Shown piece by piece: positions 27,460 to 38,111 of a stretch of DNA of 64,000 nucleotides. The stretch is taken from assembly GCF_019083995.1 (NCBI RefSeq), contig NZ_JAHRCU010000009.1, forward strand, positions 1 to 64,000. Reading direction: 5' to 3'. The translations under genes and the position numbers were made by a program. The DNA comes from Roseococcus sp. SDR (GTDB lineage: Bacteria; Pseudomonadota; Alphaproteobacteria; Acetobacterales; Acetobacteraceae). The notes under the pieces are model-generated. The model was given only the letters and a program-made list of their open reading frames with translations. It searched no databases and was not told the origin of the DNA. Positions within the stretch are counted from its first letter, which is position 1; each line of letters begins with the position of its first letter.

Positions 27460-28779
27460 TCACTTCAAGAAATCCGGCTCGATCAGCCGCGGCAGCAGCA
27501 GCGCCATATCCGGCCACAGGATCAGCAGCGCCAGCACGCCCAGCATGGGCAGCAGCATGATCATCACATCCTTCAGCGCATCGATGACGCGCATCTCCGC
27601 CACCGCGCAGGTGATGAGGAGACACAGCCCGTAAGGCGGCGTCACCAGCCCGAAAGCGAGCGAGACGATGCCGATCATCGCGAAATGCACCGGATGCAGC
27701 CCCGCGGCCTCGGCGATGGGCTGCAGGATGGCGCCCACGATGATGATGGCCGGGATCGCATCCAGGAAGCAGCCCACCACCAGGAAGACGCCCGCGATGA
27801 AGAAGCCGGTCATCGCCGGTCCCATCTGCCAGGCGCCGACGCCGGCCATCAGCGCCTCGGGGATCTTGTAGAAGGCGAGCAGCCAGCCGAAGGCACTCGC
27901 CGTGCCCACGCAGAAGAGTGCCACGGCCGAGAGCTTGCCCGTCTCGCTCAGCGCATTCCACAAGCCGCGCATATCCATCTCGCGATAGACGATGATGGAG
28001 AGGAACCCCGCATAGAGGACCGCGATGCAGGCGCTCTCCGTCGCGGTGAACCAGCCGAAGATCTTGCCGCCGATGATGATGAAGGGCGTCAGCAGCGCCG
28101 GGATCGAGACGAGGAAGGAGGCGAAGATCTCGTTGATCGTCGAGCGCGGATAGGTCGGGTAGCCGCGCATCTTCGCATAGGCATGCACCGTCCCCATCTG
28201 CGCGAGGCCGATGAGCAGCCCGGGCAGCACGCCCGCCAGGAACAGCGCGCCGATCGAGACGGTCAGCACCCCGCCCCAGACGATCATCAGGATCGAGGGC
28301 GGGATGATCACCGCCAGCACGGCCGAGACGGCGGTGATCGCGACGGAGAAGCTGTCGTCATACCCCTCCTTGCGCTGCGCCTCGATGAAGAGCTTGGCCT
28401 GGCTCGCCGCATCCGCGGTGGAGCTGCCCGAGATGCCGGCGAAGAAGATGGAGAGCACCACATTCACCTGCGCGAGGCCGCCCGGGAAATGCCCCACCAG
28501 GGCGCGGGAGAAGCGCACCAGGCGATCGGTGATGCCGCCGATGTTCATCAGGTTCGCCGTGAGCAGGAAGAAGGGCACGGCGAGCAGGATGAAGCTGTTA
28601 TAGGCGTTGAAGGTCTCCTGCAGCAGCAGCATGGGCCAGAGCCGCTCCTCGATCAGCAGGATGGGCAGGCAGGCGAGGCCGATGGCCACCGCGACGGGAA
28701 CGCGCAGCGCCAGCATGCCGAAGAAGCCGCCGAAGAGGATCCAGGCCGCCTGCGCGGAAGACAGCGTGCTCGCCCCCAT
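27460..28779 (-). CDS. TRAP transporter large permease subunit
   Basis: The 439-residue DctM-type subunit has about 12 membrane helices and forms the sodium-coupled channel for a carboxylate-type solute. Typical segments include FAGISGSSTADAASQAKLFI and the VITPPYGLCLLITC-like FGLVTPPYGLCL near the C-terminus. The start overlaps the end of the small permease gene by one base. It is the last gene in the P-Q-M operon. Confidence 0.94.
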   Translation of the reverse strand: MGASTLSSAQAAWILFGGFFGMLALRVPVAVAIGLACLPILLIEERLWPMLLLQETFNAYNSFILLAVPFFLLTANLMNIGGITDRLVRFSRALVGHFPGGLAQVNVVLSIFFAGISGSSTADAASQAKLFIEAQRKEGYDDSFSVAITAVSAVLAVIIPPSILMIVWGGVLTVSIGALFLAGVLPGLLIGLAQMGTVHAYAKMRGYPTYPRSTINEIFASFLVSIPALLTPFIIIGGKIFGWFTATESACIAVLYAGFLSIIVYREMDMRGLWNALSETGKLSAVALFCVGTASAFGWLLAFYKIPEALMAGVGAWQMGPAMTGFFIAGVFLVVGCFLDAIPAIIIVGAILQPIAEAAGLHPVHFAMIGIVSLAFGLVTPPYGLCLLITCAVAEMRVIDALKDVMIMLLPMLGVLALLILWPDMALLLPRLIEPDFLK

Positions 28780-29282
28780 CAGCCGCGCCCCCGCAGCACC
28801 TGGATGCTGTCGTACATGTGCTCACCGGTGAAGAGCAGCCAGGAGAAACCCGCGATGGGCCAGGCGACATGGATGGTCCAGAGCGGCAGTTCCGCCAGCT
28901 CGCTGATGCGGAACCAGGCGAAATCGGTGAACTCGATCCCCCACCAGAGAAAGACGAAGCCGAAGACGAGCATGAAGAGATTGGCGATGATATCGAGCAC
29001 CGCCTTGAACTTGCCCGTCGCCGATGGGAAGAAATCCACGATGAAGTGGCTCCCTTCCCGCACGCCGATCATGGCCCCCAGCATGATCATCCAGACGAGG
29101 AGGAAGCGCGCCGCCTCCTCCGTCCAGATGTAGCGCGGGATGAATTCGGTGAAGCGCGCGAAGATCTGCAGCGTCACCGGCACGATGAGGATGACGACGG
29201 TGAGCACCACCAGCACATCGAGGAAGCGACTGTAGAGGAAGGTGGCGCGGCGGAAGGCGCCGCGCGGCTGGTGGTGCGCCAT
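28779..29282 (-). CDS. TRAP transporter small permease subunit
   Basis: A 167-residue DctQ-type protein with four membrane helices. The family features WTEEAARFLLVWMIMLGAMIGVREGSHFIVD and a C-terminal PIAGFSWLLFTGEH are visible. It connects the binding protein and the large permease. It starts 4 bp after the DctP gene ends. Confidence 0.93.
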   Translation of the reverse strand: MAHHQPRGAFRRATFLYSRFLDVLVVLTVVILIVPVTLQIFARFTEFIPRYIWTEEAARFLLVWMIMLGAMIGVREGSHFIVDFFPSATGKFKAVLDIIANLFMLVFGFVFLWWGIEFTDFAWFRISELAELPLWTIHVAWPIAGFSWLLFTGEHMYDSIQVLRGRG

Positions 29283-29286
29283 CGGC

Positions 29287-30279
29287 TCAGCTGTTCAGCG
29301 CGTTGATGCGGGCAAAGATGTTCTCCGCCTCGATCTCCCGCGCATAGGCCGCCATCACCGGCGCCACGGCGGCGAGCATCGCCGCGCGGTCGGCGAAGGG
29401 GATGCGGCGCAGGCGGCCTTCCCCTTCCAGGCGCGCCAGCGTCTGCCCGTCCTCGGTGCTTTCGGTCTGCCGGCCGAAGACGCCGGCCTCGCGCCCCGCG
29501 CGGCGCACCGCCTCCTGCACCTCGCGCGGCAGGCGCGCGAAGGTCTGGCCCGAGAAGCAGATGGGGCGCACCGTGATCGCGTGCTGCGTCATGGCGAGGT
29601 TGGGCGCCACCTCGAAGAAGCGCATGGCCAGCACGCCCGCCGCCTCATTCTCCCCCGCCTCGAGCACATTGTTCTGGATGGCGTTGTAGACCTCGTTATA
29701 GGCGATCACCTGCGGCGCCATGCCGGCCGCCTGGAAGGTGCGGTTCCAGATCGGCGCGCCCTGCACGCGCACGCGAAGCCCGCGCATCTCCGCCATGTTC
29801 GAGACCGGCTTGTTCGCGAAGATGTTGCGCACGCCCCCGCCCGCATAGCCGATGAGCATGACGCGCGCGCGCCGCTCCACCTCCTGCGCCACGGGCGAGA
29901 GCAGGTCCTGGTCCATCACCTGGTTCCAATGCGCCAGGTCGCGGAACAGGAAGGGCGCGTCGATGAAGGGTGCGGCCCGGCTGAAGGTGGACATGTGCGC
30001 GGGCGAGACGATGCCGTAATCCACCGCGCGCCCGGCCGACATGTATTCGAAATACTGCTTCTCGAGGCCGAGGCTGCTGTTGCGGTGCAGGACGAAGTTG
30101 ATCGGCCGGTTGGCGTATTGCTTCACCAGCTCCTCGAAGCGCAGCAGCGTGCGGTTGAAGACGTGGTCATCATTGAACTGCACGGCGCCGTTCAGCGTGA
30201 TGGGCGCTTGCGCCCGCACGACAGTGGGGGCGGCGAGCAGGCCAGCGGCAGCGCCGCCCAGAAGCGTTCTGCGATGCAT
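29287..30279 (-). CDS. TRAP transporter substrate-binding protein
   Basis: A 330-residue DctP-family periplasmic binding protein. The ATG at 30279 gives a signal peptide with a Tat-like start (MHRRTLLGGAAAGLLAAPTVVRAQA). The mature protein contains MRGLRVRVQGAPIWNRTFQAAG, which includes the Arg that usually binds the ligand carboxylate, and VLEAGENEAAGVL. The ligand is not known. It is first in the P-Q-M operon, and a short leader separates it from the Lrp gene. Confidence 0.93.
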   Translation of the reverse strand: MHRRTLLGGAAAGLLAAPTVVRAQAPITLNGAVQFNDDHVFNRTLLRFEELVKQYANRPINFVLHRNSSLGLEKQYFEYMSAGRAVDYGIVSPAHMSTFSRAAPFIDAPFLFRDLAHWNQVMDQDLLSPVAQEVERRARVMLIGYAGGGVRNIFANKPVSNMAEMRGLRVRVQGAPIWNRTFQAAGMAPQVIAYNEVYNAIQNNVLEAGENEAAGVLAMRFFEVAPNLAMTQHAITVRPICFSGQTFARLPREVQEAVRRAGREAGVFGRQTESTEDGQTLARLEGEGRLRRIPFADRAAMLAAVAPVMAAYAREIEAENIFARINALNS

Positions 30280-30389
30280 ATGCGGATCCTCCCTGTGGTT
30301 CCGTCTCACGGCGGGTTTCCCGCTCGCGAGGGGAAGCCTATGCCTTGGGAAGGTCCATTGGGAAGGGTCCGATTTCCGGCCGCCCGGGC

Positions 30390-30884
30390 CTAGAACGGAA
30401 CCCCGACGGCGTTCTTCGCCGTGCGGATCGTCTGCAGCGTCTGCACCCGCAGCACGTTCTGCGCGCTCGTCAGCCGTGCCGTCAGCGCGTTCTCGTGCGC
30501 CGTGTCCCGCGCCACGAGGCGCAGCAGGAAATCGCCCCCGCCGCGGATCATGTGGCATTCGCGCACCTCCGGCCAGGCGATGACCTCGGCCTCGAAGGCG
30601 TCCAGCACCACCTGCTTCTGGCTCTCCAGCCCCACGATGGCGAAGAAGGTGACCTCGAATCCGAGCGCCGCGGGCTCCACATCGGCGTGGTAGCCGCGCA
30701 GCACCCCCGCCTCCTCCAGCCGGCGCACCCGGCGCAGGCAGGGCGGCGCGGAGAGGCCCACCCGGCTCGCCAGCTCCACATTCGTGATCCGCCCGTCCGA
30801 TTGCAGCTCGGCCAGGATCCGGAGGTCGATCGCGTCCAGGTCAGCCGTGCCGACGGGCGTTGTTTCGTTGCTACGGGGTGCCAT
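30390..30884 (-). CDS. Lrp/AsnC family transcriptional regulator
   Basis: A 164-residue regulator with an N-terminal helix-turn-helix ([43 protein letters not shown]) and a C-terminal RAM/AsnC ligand domain (about 75-155). Such proteins sense amino acids and form octamers. The ATG at 30884 gives the usual start. It is divergent from trxB, with their starts about 108 bp apart, and may control trxB, itself, or the TRAP operon behind it. Confidence 0.93.
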   Translation of the reverse strand: MAPRSNETTPVGTADLDAIDLRILAELQSDGRITNVELASRVGLSAPPCLRRVRRLEEAGVLRGYHADVEPAALGFEVTFFAIVGLESQKQVVLDAFEAEVIAWPEVRECHMIRGGGDFLLRLVARDTAHENALTARLTSAQNVLRVQTLQTIRTAKNAVGVPF

Positions 30885-30991
30885 GCGGCGCAATATCCTT
30901 GCGGATGCTGCGAAGTGCAACCCACTCCCTTGTTCCGCATGCCAAGATGGGCAGATATGCGTCCCACACACGCCCGTCTCCGGAATCGCCC

Positions 30992-31963
30992 GTGACCGCC
31001 ACCACCCCCACCCGCCTCCTGATCATCGGCGCCGGCCCGGCCGGCTACACCGCCGCGATCTATGCGGCCCGCGCCGGCCTCAAGCCCATCCTCGTCGCCG
31101 GCATGCAGCCGGGCGGCCAGCTGACCATCACCACGGAGGTGGAGAACTATCCGGGCTTCGCCGAGGCCGTCCAAGGCCCCTGGCTGATGGAGCAGATGCG
31201 CGCCCAGGCCGAACATGTCGGCACCGAGCTGAAATACGACCTCGTCACCAAGGTGGACCTCTCCCGCCGCCCCTTCCGCGCGGAATGCGACAGCGGCGAG
31301 GTCTACATGGCGGATTCCATCATCATCGCCACCGGCGCCCAGGCCCGCTGGCTCGGCATCCCTGGCGAGCAGGCGCTGTCCGGCTTCGGCGTCTCCGCCT
31401 GCGCGACCTGCGACGGCTTCTTCTTCCGCGGCAAGGATGTGGCGGTCATCGGCGGCGGCAATTCGGCCGTCGAGGAAGCCCTCTACCTCGCCAACCTCGC
31501 GCGCCACGTCACCCTCATCCACCGCCGCGACAGCCTGCGCGCCGAGCGCATCCTGCAGCAGCGCCTCTTCGCCAAGGAGAATGTCACCATCCTCTGGGAC
31601 ATGGTGACCGAGGAGATGCTGGGGACCGACGGCCCCCGCCCCGTGGCCCGCGGCCTGGCGCTCCGCCACGCCCGCACCGGCGAGCGGCGCGAACTCCCGG
31701 TGGACGGCATTTTCGTGGCGATCGGCCATGACCCGGCGACGAGCCTCTTCCGCGGCCAGCTCGCCATGGATGAAGGAGGCTATCTGATGGTGACACCAGG
31801 CGGCACCCGCACCAGCGTGGAGGGCGTCTTCGCGGCGGGCGACGTGGCGGACAAGGTCTATCGCCAGGCGGTGACGGCCGCCGGCACCGGCTGCATGGCG
31901 GCGCTGGACGCCGAGAAATTCCTCGCCGCCCAGGAAGCGGCTCATGACAAGGCCGCCGCGTGA
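30992..31963 (+). CDS. trxB: Thioredoxin-disulfide reductase
   Basis: A 323-residue FAD/NADPH flavoprotein that reduces thioredoxin. It shows the FAD-binding GAGPAG (13-18), the redox-active CATC (137-140), the NADPH-binding [10 protein letters not shown], and the late [28 protein letters not shown] 30992 gives the family N-terminus; ATG 30947 would add 15 residues. It is translationally coupled to the downstream LysR gene (TGATG). Confidence 0.95.
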   Translation: MTATTPTRLLIIGAGPAGYTAAIYAARAGLKPILVAGMQPGGQLTITTEVENYPGFAEAVQGPWLMEQMRAQAEHVGTELKYDLVTKVDLSRRPFRAECDSGEVYMADSIIIATGAQARWLGIPGEQALSGFGVSACATCDGFFFRGKDVAVIGGGNSAVEEALYLANLARHVTLIHRRDSLRAERILQQRLFAKENVTILWDMVTEEMLGTDGPRPVARGLALRHARTGERRELPVDGIFVAIGHDPATSLFRGQLAMDEGGYLMVTPGGTRTSVEGVFAAGDVADKVYRQAVTAAGTGCMAALDAEKFLAAQEAAHDKAAA

Positions 31964-32856
31964 TGCCGCTCGACTGGGACAAGCTGCGCGTCTTCCACGC
32001 CGTCGCCGAAGCCGGCTCCTTCACCCATGCGGGTGAAACCCTGGCGCTGAGCCAATCCGCCGTCTCGCGCCAGATCCAGGCGCTGGAGGATGCGCTCTCC
32101 GTGCCGCTCTTCCACCGCCACGCGCGCGGGCTGATCCTCACCGAATCGGGCGAGACGCTGAACCGCACCGTGCGCGAGGTCTTCGCCAAGCTCGCCATGA
32201 CCGAGGCGCTGCTGACGGAAGGCCGCGAACGCCCGGCCGGGCGGCTGAAGATCACCACCACCACCGGCTTCGGCGGCTCCTGGCTCGCCCCCCGCCTGCA
32301 CCGCTTCCTGGAGATGTATCCGGAGATCAACGTCTCCGTGATCCTGGACGATGCGGACCTCGACCTCGCCATGCGCGAGGCCGACGTCGCCATCCGCATG
32401 CACCCGCCCCGCCAGCCGGACCTGATCCAGCGCCATGTGGCGAGCTTCGGCTGGCGCATCGTGGGCAGCCCGGACTACCTGAAACGCCACGGCATCCCGC
32501 AGCGGCCGGAGGACCTGGACGCCCACAGGCTCATCGTCTGGGGCGACTACCGGCCGCCCGTGGAGGAGATCAACTGGCTGGCCGAAGTCGGGCGCAAGCC
32601 GGGCCAGGGCCGGCGCGGGACGCTGGAGGTGAACAGCCTGACCGGCATGCTGCGCGCCGTGCAATCGGGCATGGGCCTGGCCGCCATGCCCGACTATGTG
32701 GGCCCGGAACTGGAAGGCCTGCTGACGGTGCTGCCCGAGCTGAAGGCGCCCAAGATCAACGCCTATTTCGTCTATCCGGAGGAAATGCGCGCCTCCAAGC
32801 GCGTCTCGGTCTTCCGCGACTTCCTCGTGGCGGAACTGGCCGGCGCCAACAGCTGA
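31963..32856 (+). CDS. LysR family transcriptional regulator
   Basis: A 297-residue regulator with a clear N-terminal winged HTH (FHAVAEAGSFTHAGETLALSQSAVSRQIQALEDAL) and the effector-binding domain from about residue 90. The ATG at 31963 overlaps the trxB stop. Coupling to trxB suggests that it may respond to redox or thiol state, but this is only a context inference. Confidence 0.92.
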   Translation: MPLDWDKLRVFHAVAEAGSFTHAGETLALSQSAVSRQIQALEDALSVPLFHRHARGLILTESGETLNRTVREVFAKLAMTEALLTEGRERPAGRLKITTTTGFGGSWLAPRLHRFLEMYPEINVSVILDDADLDLAMREADVAIRMHPPRQPDLIQRHVASFGWRIVGSPDYLKRHGIPQRPEDLDAHRLIVWGDYRPPVEEINWLAEVGRKPGQGRRGTLEVNSLTGMLRAVQSGMGLAAMPDYVGPELEGLLTVLPELKAPKINAYFVYPEEMRASKRVSVFRDFLVAELAGANS

Positions 32857-33280
32857 GCCGGGCGCGCGGACCGCGCCGCGCGCCACATCACGCCATGCAC
32901 GGTTTCGGACAAATCCCGCGCCCGGCGAAAGCCGGGGGCGCGAGGGCTTGGCCGCGGGCAAGCCCAGCTCGTTGGCCGGGTGGGTCGTGACGCCCGGCAC
33001 CCGGCTTCGGCACCGGCTGAACATGCCCTGCCGCGATGCCAAAACCGCCCCATAGAGGCCCTTTCCGGACGTCTGGGTGGGGCCGGCAGAGGGGAAACGA
33101 GAGCGCATGCCGTCACTATAGGAAAATATACCAGATAAGCGCCAGGAAAAAAGGCCTCCGGCGGCCGAGGGGCTTGCCCCTCGGAACCCGATTCCATCAC
33201 CCTGGGAGGCGACGGGAAGGCCACTCGCCCGTCCGGGGAGCACGTGATGACAGACGCCGCGCAACGCCCGCGCCCACATC
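32857..33280. other. Gene-free interval with repeats
   Basis: No credible gene is seen in these 424 bases. The left part holds the inverted copy of an 18-nt motif (32900-32917) also found at 11609-11626. A short AT-rich stretch (33115-33135, TATAGGAAAATATACC) could be a promoter for the MAPEG gene. A palindromic element follows at 33147-33189. Confidence 0.6.
33147..33189 (-). repeat. GGGGTC-type palindromic element (inverted copy)
   Basis: CCGAGGGGC (33165-33173) and GCCCCTCGG (33176-33184) form a 9-bp stem with a TT loop. On the minus strand the order is GGGTTCC, stem, GCCGCCGGAGGCC, then TTTTTT, the same layout as the copy after ureG. It could end minus-strand transcripts. Confidence 0.65.
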
Positions 33281-33802
33281 ATGACGGCTGAGCAACGCGG
33301 CGTGGCCCTCGGCATGGCCACGGCCATGCTCGTCGCGGTGGCCGGCCTCAGCCTGGCCGCCCTGCTCGGAGGCAGCTCGCTGGGATCGGCCCCGTCCGTC
33401 GAGCTGCGGCTGGCCGTGCTGGCGTCCTCCGCCCTGGCGCCCGCCGCCGCCTTGATCTTCTGCATTGCCCGGCTGGCGCGGCACCGCTTCATCACACCGG
33501 AGGATATCCAGGGCAGCGGCCTGACCGAGGGCTCCGCGCGCGCCAGGCTGCTGCAGAACACGCTGGAGCAATCCGCGCTGGCCTGGCCGGTCTATCTCGC
33601 CGGCGCCGTGCTGCTGCCGGGCGCGCTTCTCGCCCTGGTCCCGGCCGCCGCTGCGATGTTCCTGATCGGCCGCGTGCTGTTTTTCGCGGGCTATGCCGGC
33701 GGGGCGCATGCGCGGGCCTTCGGCTTCGCCCTCACCTTCTACCCGACGGTCCTGCTGGCCGCGATCCCGATCGGGATCGCGATCATCCACCTCATCGCCT
33801 GA
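33281..33802 (+). CDS. MAPEG family membrane protein
   Basis: A 173-residue four-helix membrane protein. The second half has the MAPEG pattern (ARLLQNTLEQSALAWPVYLAG and LIGRVLFFAGYAGGAHARAFGF). Eukaryotic MAPEG proteins act on glutathione conjugates and eicosanoids; the role of bacterial members is mostly unknown. It stands alone between a repeat-bearing gap and the convergent asd gene. Confidence 0.85.
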   Translation: MTAEQRGVALGMATAMLVAVAGLSLAALLGGSSLGSAPSVELRLAVLASSALAPAAALIFCIARLARHRFITPEDIQGSGLTEGSARARLLQNTLEQSALAWPVYLAGAVLLPGALLALVPAAAAMFLIGRVLFFAGYAGGAHARAFGFALTFYPTVLLAAIPIGIAIIHLIA

Positions 33803-33825
33803 CGGAAAGGCGATGCCCCCAACAC

Positions 33826-33870
33826 CCGGGGTCCGGGGCCTCTCGGCCCCGGCGGGTCCAGGGCAGCGCC
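33826..33870. terminator. GGGGTC-type palindrome between convergent genes
   Basis: CCGGGGCC (33833-33840) and GGCCCCGG (33845-33852) pair over 8 bp with a TCTC loop, right after GGGGT. It sits between the MAPEG and asd genes. The element lacks a T run, but its location fits bidirectional termination. Confidence 0.6.
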
Positions 33871-33883
33871 ATGGAACTCCCCC

Positions 33884-34879
33884 TTACTTCCGCAGTTTCT
33901 CCGCGATCTGCACCGCGTTCAGCGCCGCCCCCTTCAGCAGCTGGTCGCCGCAGAGGAAGAAGTCCAGCCCGCGATCGCCGAACACCGGGTTCGCGCGGAT
34001 GCGCCCCGCTTCCACGTCATCCTGCCCCGTGGCCGTGATCGGCATGGGGTAGCGCTGGGCCGCGGGCTCATCCACCACCCGCACGCCCGGCGCGCGGGAG
34101 AGCACCTCGCGCGCCGCTTCCGGTGTGATGGGGCGTTCCGTCTCGATGGTCACGGCTTCCGCATGCACGCGATAGGTCGGGATGCGAACGGCGGTGCAGG
34201 AGATCAGAAGATCGGGCATGCCCATGATCTTCCGGCTCTCCCAGGCCACCTTCATCTCCTCGCGCGTGTAGCCGTTCGGCTGGAAGGTATCGATCTGCGG
34301 GATGACGTTGAACGCCAGCGGATGGGCAAACACGTCATGCTGCGCGGGCTGGCCTTCCACCAGCACGCGCCGCGTCTCGCGCTCCAGCTCGGCCATGCCC
34401 TCGGCGCCAGCGCCCGAGGCCGCCTGGTAGGTCGAGACGATGACGCGCTTCAGCCCGAAGGCCTGGCGCAGCGGCTCGAGCGCCACGACGAGGATGGCCG
34501 TCGTGCAGTTCGGGTTGGCGATGAGGCGATGCGCGCCGATGGCACCTTCGTTCACCTCGGGCACCACCAGCGGCACATCGGCCTCGAGGCGCAGCGCGGA
34601 GGAATTGTCCACTACGGCCACGCCATCGGCGGCCAGCGCGCGCGCATGCGCCTTGGCGAAATCGCCCGAGACGGCGAGCAGCGCGAGATCGAGGTTGCGG
34701 GCGCCGTCCGGGCTATAGGCCTCGATCGCGACGTCGCCCCAGGGCGTGGTCTGTTTGGTGCCGGCGCTGCGCGTGGAGGCGAAGAGGCGCAGCTCGCTCA
34801 CGGGGAATTTCCGGCGGGCGAGCACCGCCACCAGTTCCTTGCCGACCGCGCCCGTGGCACCGATCACGCCCACACGCAT
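33884..34879 (-). CDS. asd: Aspartate-semialdehyde dehydrogenase
   Basis: Asd reduces aspartyl phosphate with NADPH to aspartate semialdehyde for lysine, methionine and threonine synthesis. The 331-residue sequence has the NADP-binding [10 protein letters not shown] (8-17), the catalytic Cys125 in NPNCTT, and the [12 protein letters not shown]-like [16 protein letters not shown] block. The ATG at 34879 gives the normal N-terminus. The gene is transcribed alone. Confidence 0.96.
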   Translation of the reverse strand: MRVGVIGATGAVGKELVAVLARRKFPVSELRLFASTRSAGTKQTTPWGDVAIEAYSPDGARNLDLALLAVSGDFAKAHARALAADGVAVVDNSSALRLEADVPLVVPEVNEGAIGAHRLIANPNCTTAILVVALEPLRQAFGLKRVIVSTYQAASGAGAEGMAELERETRRVLVEGQPAQHDVFAHPLAFNVIPQIDTFQPNGYTREEMKVAWESRKIMGMPDLLISCTAVRIPTYRVHAEAVTIETERPITPEAAREVLSRAPGVRVVDEPAAQRYPMPITATGQDDVEAGRIRANPVFGDRGLDFFLCGDQLLKGAALNAVQIAEKLRK

Positions 34880-34958
34880 CACACACTTCTCCAGGTTGAA
34901 AACGGGTTCGTGTAGCGCAGGCGGCGGCGCGGGGAAACCGCGCTCAGCGCAGGGCAGA

Positions 34959-35795
34959 TCAGACCGGCTGGAGGCGCGTGAGGCGCGAGGGATTGATCTC
35001 GGCCAGCAGCACGCTGCCATCCGGATGCAGCGCGATGCCATGCGCCCCGTTCAGCACCGCCCGCGCGCGCCCCACCAGGGCGCCCGTGCGGGAGAAGACG
35101 GAAAGCCGCGGCACCTGGTCCGTCACCCACCAGTTCCCCTCGGAATCCGAGCCGATATCCATGGGCTTATGCACGTCGGTGATGTCGCGCAGGAAGGTGC
35201 CGTCGGGCGTGAAGATCTGCACGCGGCTGTTGTCGCGGTCCGCCACCGCGATCTCGCCAAAGGCGTTCATCCAGACGGCGTGCGGCGTGCAGAACTGGCC
35301 GGGGCCGCGGCCGGGCTCGCCCCAGCCGCCATCGGGCGTGCCGTCCGGCTTGAAGCGATGGATGCGCGACGCCGCATAGCCATCCGCCACGAAGGCGGTG
35401 CCGTCCGGCGCGAAGCAGATGTCGCAGGGGCTGTTGAAGGGCTCGCACGGCCCATGCCGGCGGCCCAGCGCGCCCAGGCGCTCACCCTCCGCATCGAAGC
35501 GGATGATCTCATGTGCGTCGCGGTCCACCACATGCACGCTGCCATCGGGTGCCGCGCAGAGCATGTGCCCATCCGCCACGCGCTCCCCCCAGGAATCCAG
35601 GCGCCGCCCCTCGGCGTCGAGCACGATGACGGTGTGGATCGCCGGGTCCACATAGGGGTCGGCGCGCAGCAGCACGTAGATCAGCCCCGCCGCATCCACC
35701 GTCACGTCGCTTACGCGGCCCGCGCCGTCCGGCACGGCGCCCCAGGGGCGTTGGATCCGGTAGCGCTGCGCGCCGAGCGTGACGAAGAGTTCCAT
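34959..35795 (-). CDS. NHL-repeat/six-bladed beta-propeller protein
   Basis: A 278-residue protein built from repeated beta-propeller strands such as [45 protein letters not shown] and [18 protein letters not shown]. Related proteins are annotated as NHL-repeat or peptidyl-alpha-hydroxyglycine-lyase-like. No signal peptide is evident. ATG 35795 gives a direct start into the first blade. It is divergent from ureD with only a 49-bp gap, so the two share a promoter region. Confidence 0.8.
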   Translation of the reverse strand: MELFVTLGAQRYRIQRPWGAVPDGAGRVSDVTVDAAGLIYVLLRADPYVDPAIHTVIVLDAEGRRLDSWGERVADGHMLCAAPDGSVHVVDRDAHEIIRFDAEGERLGALGRRHGPCEPFNSPCDICFAPDGTAFVADGYAASRIHRFKPDGTPDGGWGEPGRGPGQFCTPHAVWMNAFGEIAVADRDNSRVQIFTPDGTFLRDITDVHKPMDIGSDSEGNWWVTDQVPRLSVFSRTGALVGRARAVLNGAHGIALHPDGSVLLAEINPSRLTRLQPV

Positions 35796-35844
35796 GCGGT
35801 GAAGCTTGCCATGCGCGCGGCGTGGCGGCCAAGCTTCACGCCAC

Positions 35845-36636
35845 ATGATTCGACACCAAAGAGCGATCGGCGCCGCATCCCTCGACGTGGCGGCGCACGG
35901 CCTTGTCCGCCTGGCCCAGGCCTCGCCGCTGCGCATCCTCTTCCCGACGCCCGAGCCGGGGGCGGCGCTGGAGGCGGCCTTCGTGAATGTCGCGGGCGGG
36001 CTCGCGGGCGGGGATTCCATCACCTCGGGCATCACGCTCCTGCCCGGCGCGCGCGCCCAGATCACGACGCCGGCCGCCGAGAAGATCTATCGCAGCCTGG
36101 GCGACGCGTCGGCCATCACCACGCGCATCGAGGTCGCCGAGGGCGCCGTCCTGGAATTCCTCCCGCAGGAGGCCATCCTCTTCGACGGCGCGGTCCTGAC
36201 GCGCGCCATGGACGCCCGCGTCGCCCCCGGCGGCACGCTGCTCGCCGCCGAGGCCGTGGTCTTGGGCCGCATCGCCCGCGGCGAGGTCTGGCACCACGGC
36301 GCCCTGCACGACCGCTGGCGCCTCTCCCAGGGCGAGCGGCTGATCTGGGCCGACGCCATGCGCCTCGACGCCGCGCGGCGCGATGCCCCATTCGGCCTGG
36401 ATGGCGCGGATTCCCTGGGCATGATCCTGCTGCTGGCGGAAGACGCCGCCCGCCACCGGGAACTGGCGCGCGACCTCACCGATGGCGCGGCCTCACTCGT
36501 CCGCCCCGGGCTCCTGCTGCTGCGTTTCCTCGGCACGGCCGGTGCGGTGCGTGGCGCCATGGCGGCCGCCATCCCGGCACTGCGCGCGGCGGCCCTCGGC
36601 CTGCCGCCCGTTCTTCCAAGATTGTGGACGTGCTGA
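35845..36636 (+). CDS. ureD: Urease accessory protein UreD
   Basis: UreD (UreH) is the first chaperone to bind apo-urease during nickel centre assembly. The 263-residue protein shows the family blocks NVAGGLAGGDSITSGITLLPGA, QITTPAAEKIYRS and LEFLPQEAILFDGA. ATG 35845 is chosen, giving IRHQRAIGAASL as the N-terminus. It is the first gene of the urease operon and ends 24 bp before ureA. Confidence 0.95.
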   Translation: MIRHQRAIGAASLDVAAHGLVRLAQASPLRILFPTPEPGAALEAAFVNVAGGLAGGDSITSGITLLPGARAQITTPAAEKIYRSLGDASAITTRIEVAEGAVLEFLPQEAILFDGAVLTRAMDARVAPGGTLLAAEAVVLGRIARGEVWHHGALHDRWRLSQGERLIWADAMRLDAARRDAPFGLDGADSLGMILLLAEDAARHRELARDLTDGAASLVRPGLLLLRFLGTAGAVRGAMAAAIPALRAAALGLPPVLPRLWTC

Positions 36637-36660
36637 GCCAAGCCGTTCCATGATGCTGCA

Positions 36661-36963
36661 ATGCACCTGACCCCTCGCGAAAAAGACAAGCTCCTCATCG
36701 CCATGGCCGCCCAGGTGGCGCGCCGCAGGCTGGAGCGCGGCGTGAAGCTCAACCACCCCGAGGCCATCGCGCTGATCACCGATTTCGTCGTGGAAGGCGC
36801 GCGCGACGGCCGTTCCGTGGCCGACCTCATGGCCGCCGGCGGCGAGGTCATCACGCGCGCCCAGGTGATGGAAGGCGTCGCCGAGATGATCCACGACATC
36901 CAGGTGGAAGCCACCTTCCCCGACGGCACCAAGCTCGTCACCGTCCACAACCCCATCCGTTGA
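36661..36963 (+). CDS. ureA: Urease subunit gamma
   Basis: The 100-residue gamma subunit is nearly canonical from end to end ([59 protein letters not shown]). It forms part of the urease trimer with UreB and UreC. Confidence 0.98.
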   Translation: MHLTPREKDKLLIAMAAQVARRRLERGVKLNHPEAIALITDFVVEGARDGRSVADLMAAGGEVITRAQVMEGVAEMIHDIQVEATFPDGTKLVTVHNPIR

Positions 36964-37027
36964 TGCTGGGCCGATTCACCCTCCGCGCCGCAGCGGCGCT
37001 TCGGGACCGGACCAGGGAGGCACTTCG

Positions 37028-37333
37028 ATGATCCCAGGTGAAGTGATCTGCGCGCCCGGCGAGATCGAGCTGAACGCCGGCCAGGAGGTCACCGAGCTGG
37101 AGGTGGCGAACACCGGCGACCGGCCGATCCAGGTCGGCAGCCACTACCACTTCTTCGAGACCAACCCCGCGCTGCAATTCGACCGCGCCGCCGCGCGCGG
37201 CAAGCGCCTCGACATCGCCGCCGGCACCGCCGTGCGCTTCGAGCCAGGCCAGTCCCGCACCATCCGCCTCGTGCCGCTGCGCGGCGGCCGCGTGGTGCAT
37301 GGCTTCCGCGGCGACATTGAAGGAAAGCTCTGA
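37028..37333 (+). CDS. ureB: Urease subunit beta
   Basis: The 101-residue beta subunit carries [38 protein letters not shown] and AVRFEPGQ, with the histidines conserved in the family. A strong GGGAGG lies before the ATG. Its stop overlaps the start of the following unknown gene (TGATG). Confidence 0.98.
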   Translation: MIPGEVICAPGEIELNAGQEVTELEVANTGDRPIQVGSHYHFFETNPALQFDRAAARGKRLDIAAGTAVRFEPGQSRTIRLVPLRGGRVVHGFRGDIEGKL

Positions 37334-38111
37334 TGCAGGACGTGATGACACGACTGGGCCTGTCCCATCGCCCGGGCATCGGGGATGTCCCGCGCATCGT
37401 CTCCAGGCTGCTCGGCCTGCCCGCCACCGCGCCCGCGCGCCCCACGCCCAAGGGGCTGCTCACGGCACCCGGCCTCGGTGCCGCGCCGCCGCGCGAAGTG
37501 AAGCGCAGCCTGCTGATCGCCCTCGGCCTGCAGCCGCATCCGGCGGATCGCGGCAAGCCGCTCGGCCTCATCTCCGGCTTCGGGCCGCGCCCGGTGGGCA
37601 TTGACCTGCGCACGCCGCGCGGCCTGCTGGTGGCGCCGGGGCTGAAGCCCTCGCCGCTGCACAATGCGGCGCCGGACGGGTGGCTGGCCGCCTTCGGCCT
37701 GCATCCACGCGGCGTCACGCCCAACCGCTTCCGCGCGGCACTCGGCCTCGGCCCGGCCGTCCCGGCGCAGCGCGGCCTCTTCATCGTCCCAGGACCTGCG
37801 CCCCGTGGCCCCGGGCCCGCCTTGCCGCGCGGCATCCTCGTCCGCCTCGGGATCGTGCCGGCCTCGGCCCGCTTCATCGGCGGGCGCGCGCCGCTGGTGA
37901 TCCGCGACCTTGCTCCCTCCCGGCTCACCCGGCCCGCCTGGCTGGCGCCGCCGCCCGCCGCCGTCGAAGCCGTCCGCAAGCTCGGCGAGCGCCTGCCCGT
38001 GGCCGATCTCCGCCGGAAGCTCAACGAACGCGTCGCGGCGATCGACACCAGCAGGCCCCGGCAATGGCTCGGCACCGCGCGCGATCGCCTCGCCGCGCTG
38101 AGGAACCGCTG

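Noticed and set aside
32857-33280. A small plus-strand gene (33036-33284) in the gap after the LysR gene
   Set aside because: Its translation is Arg/Pro/Gly-rich without structure, has no ribosome-binding site, and crosses a palindromic element.
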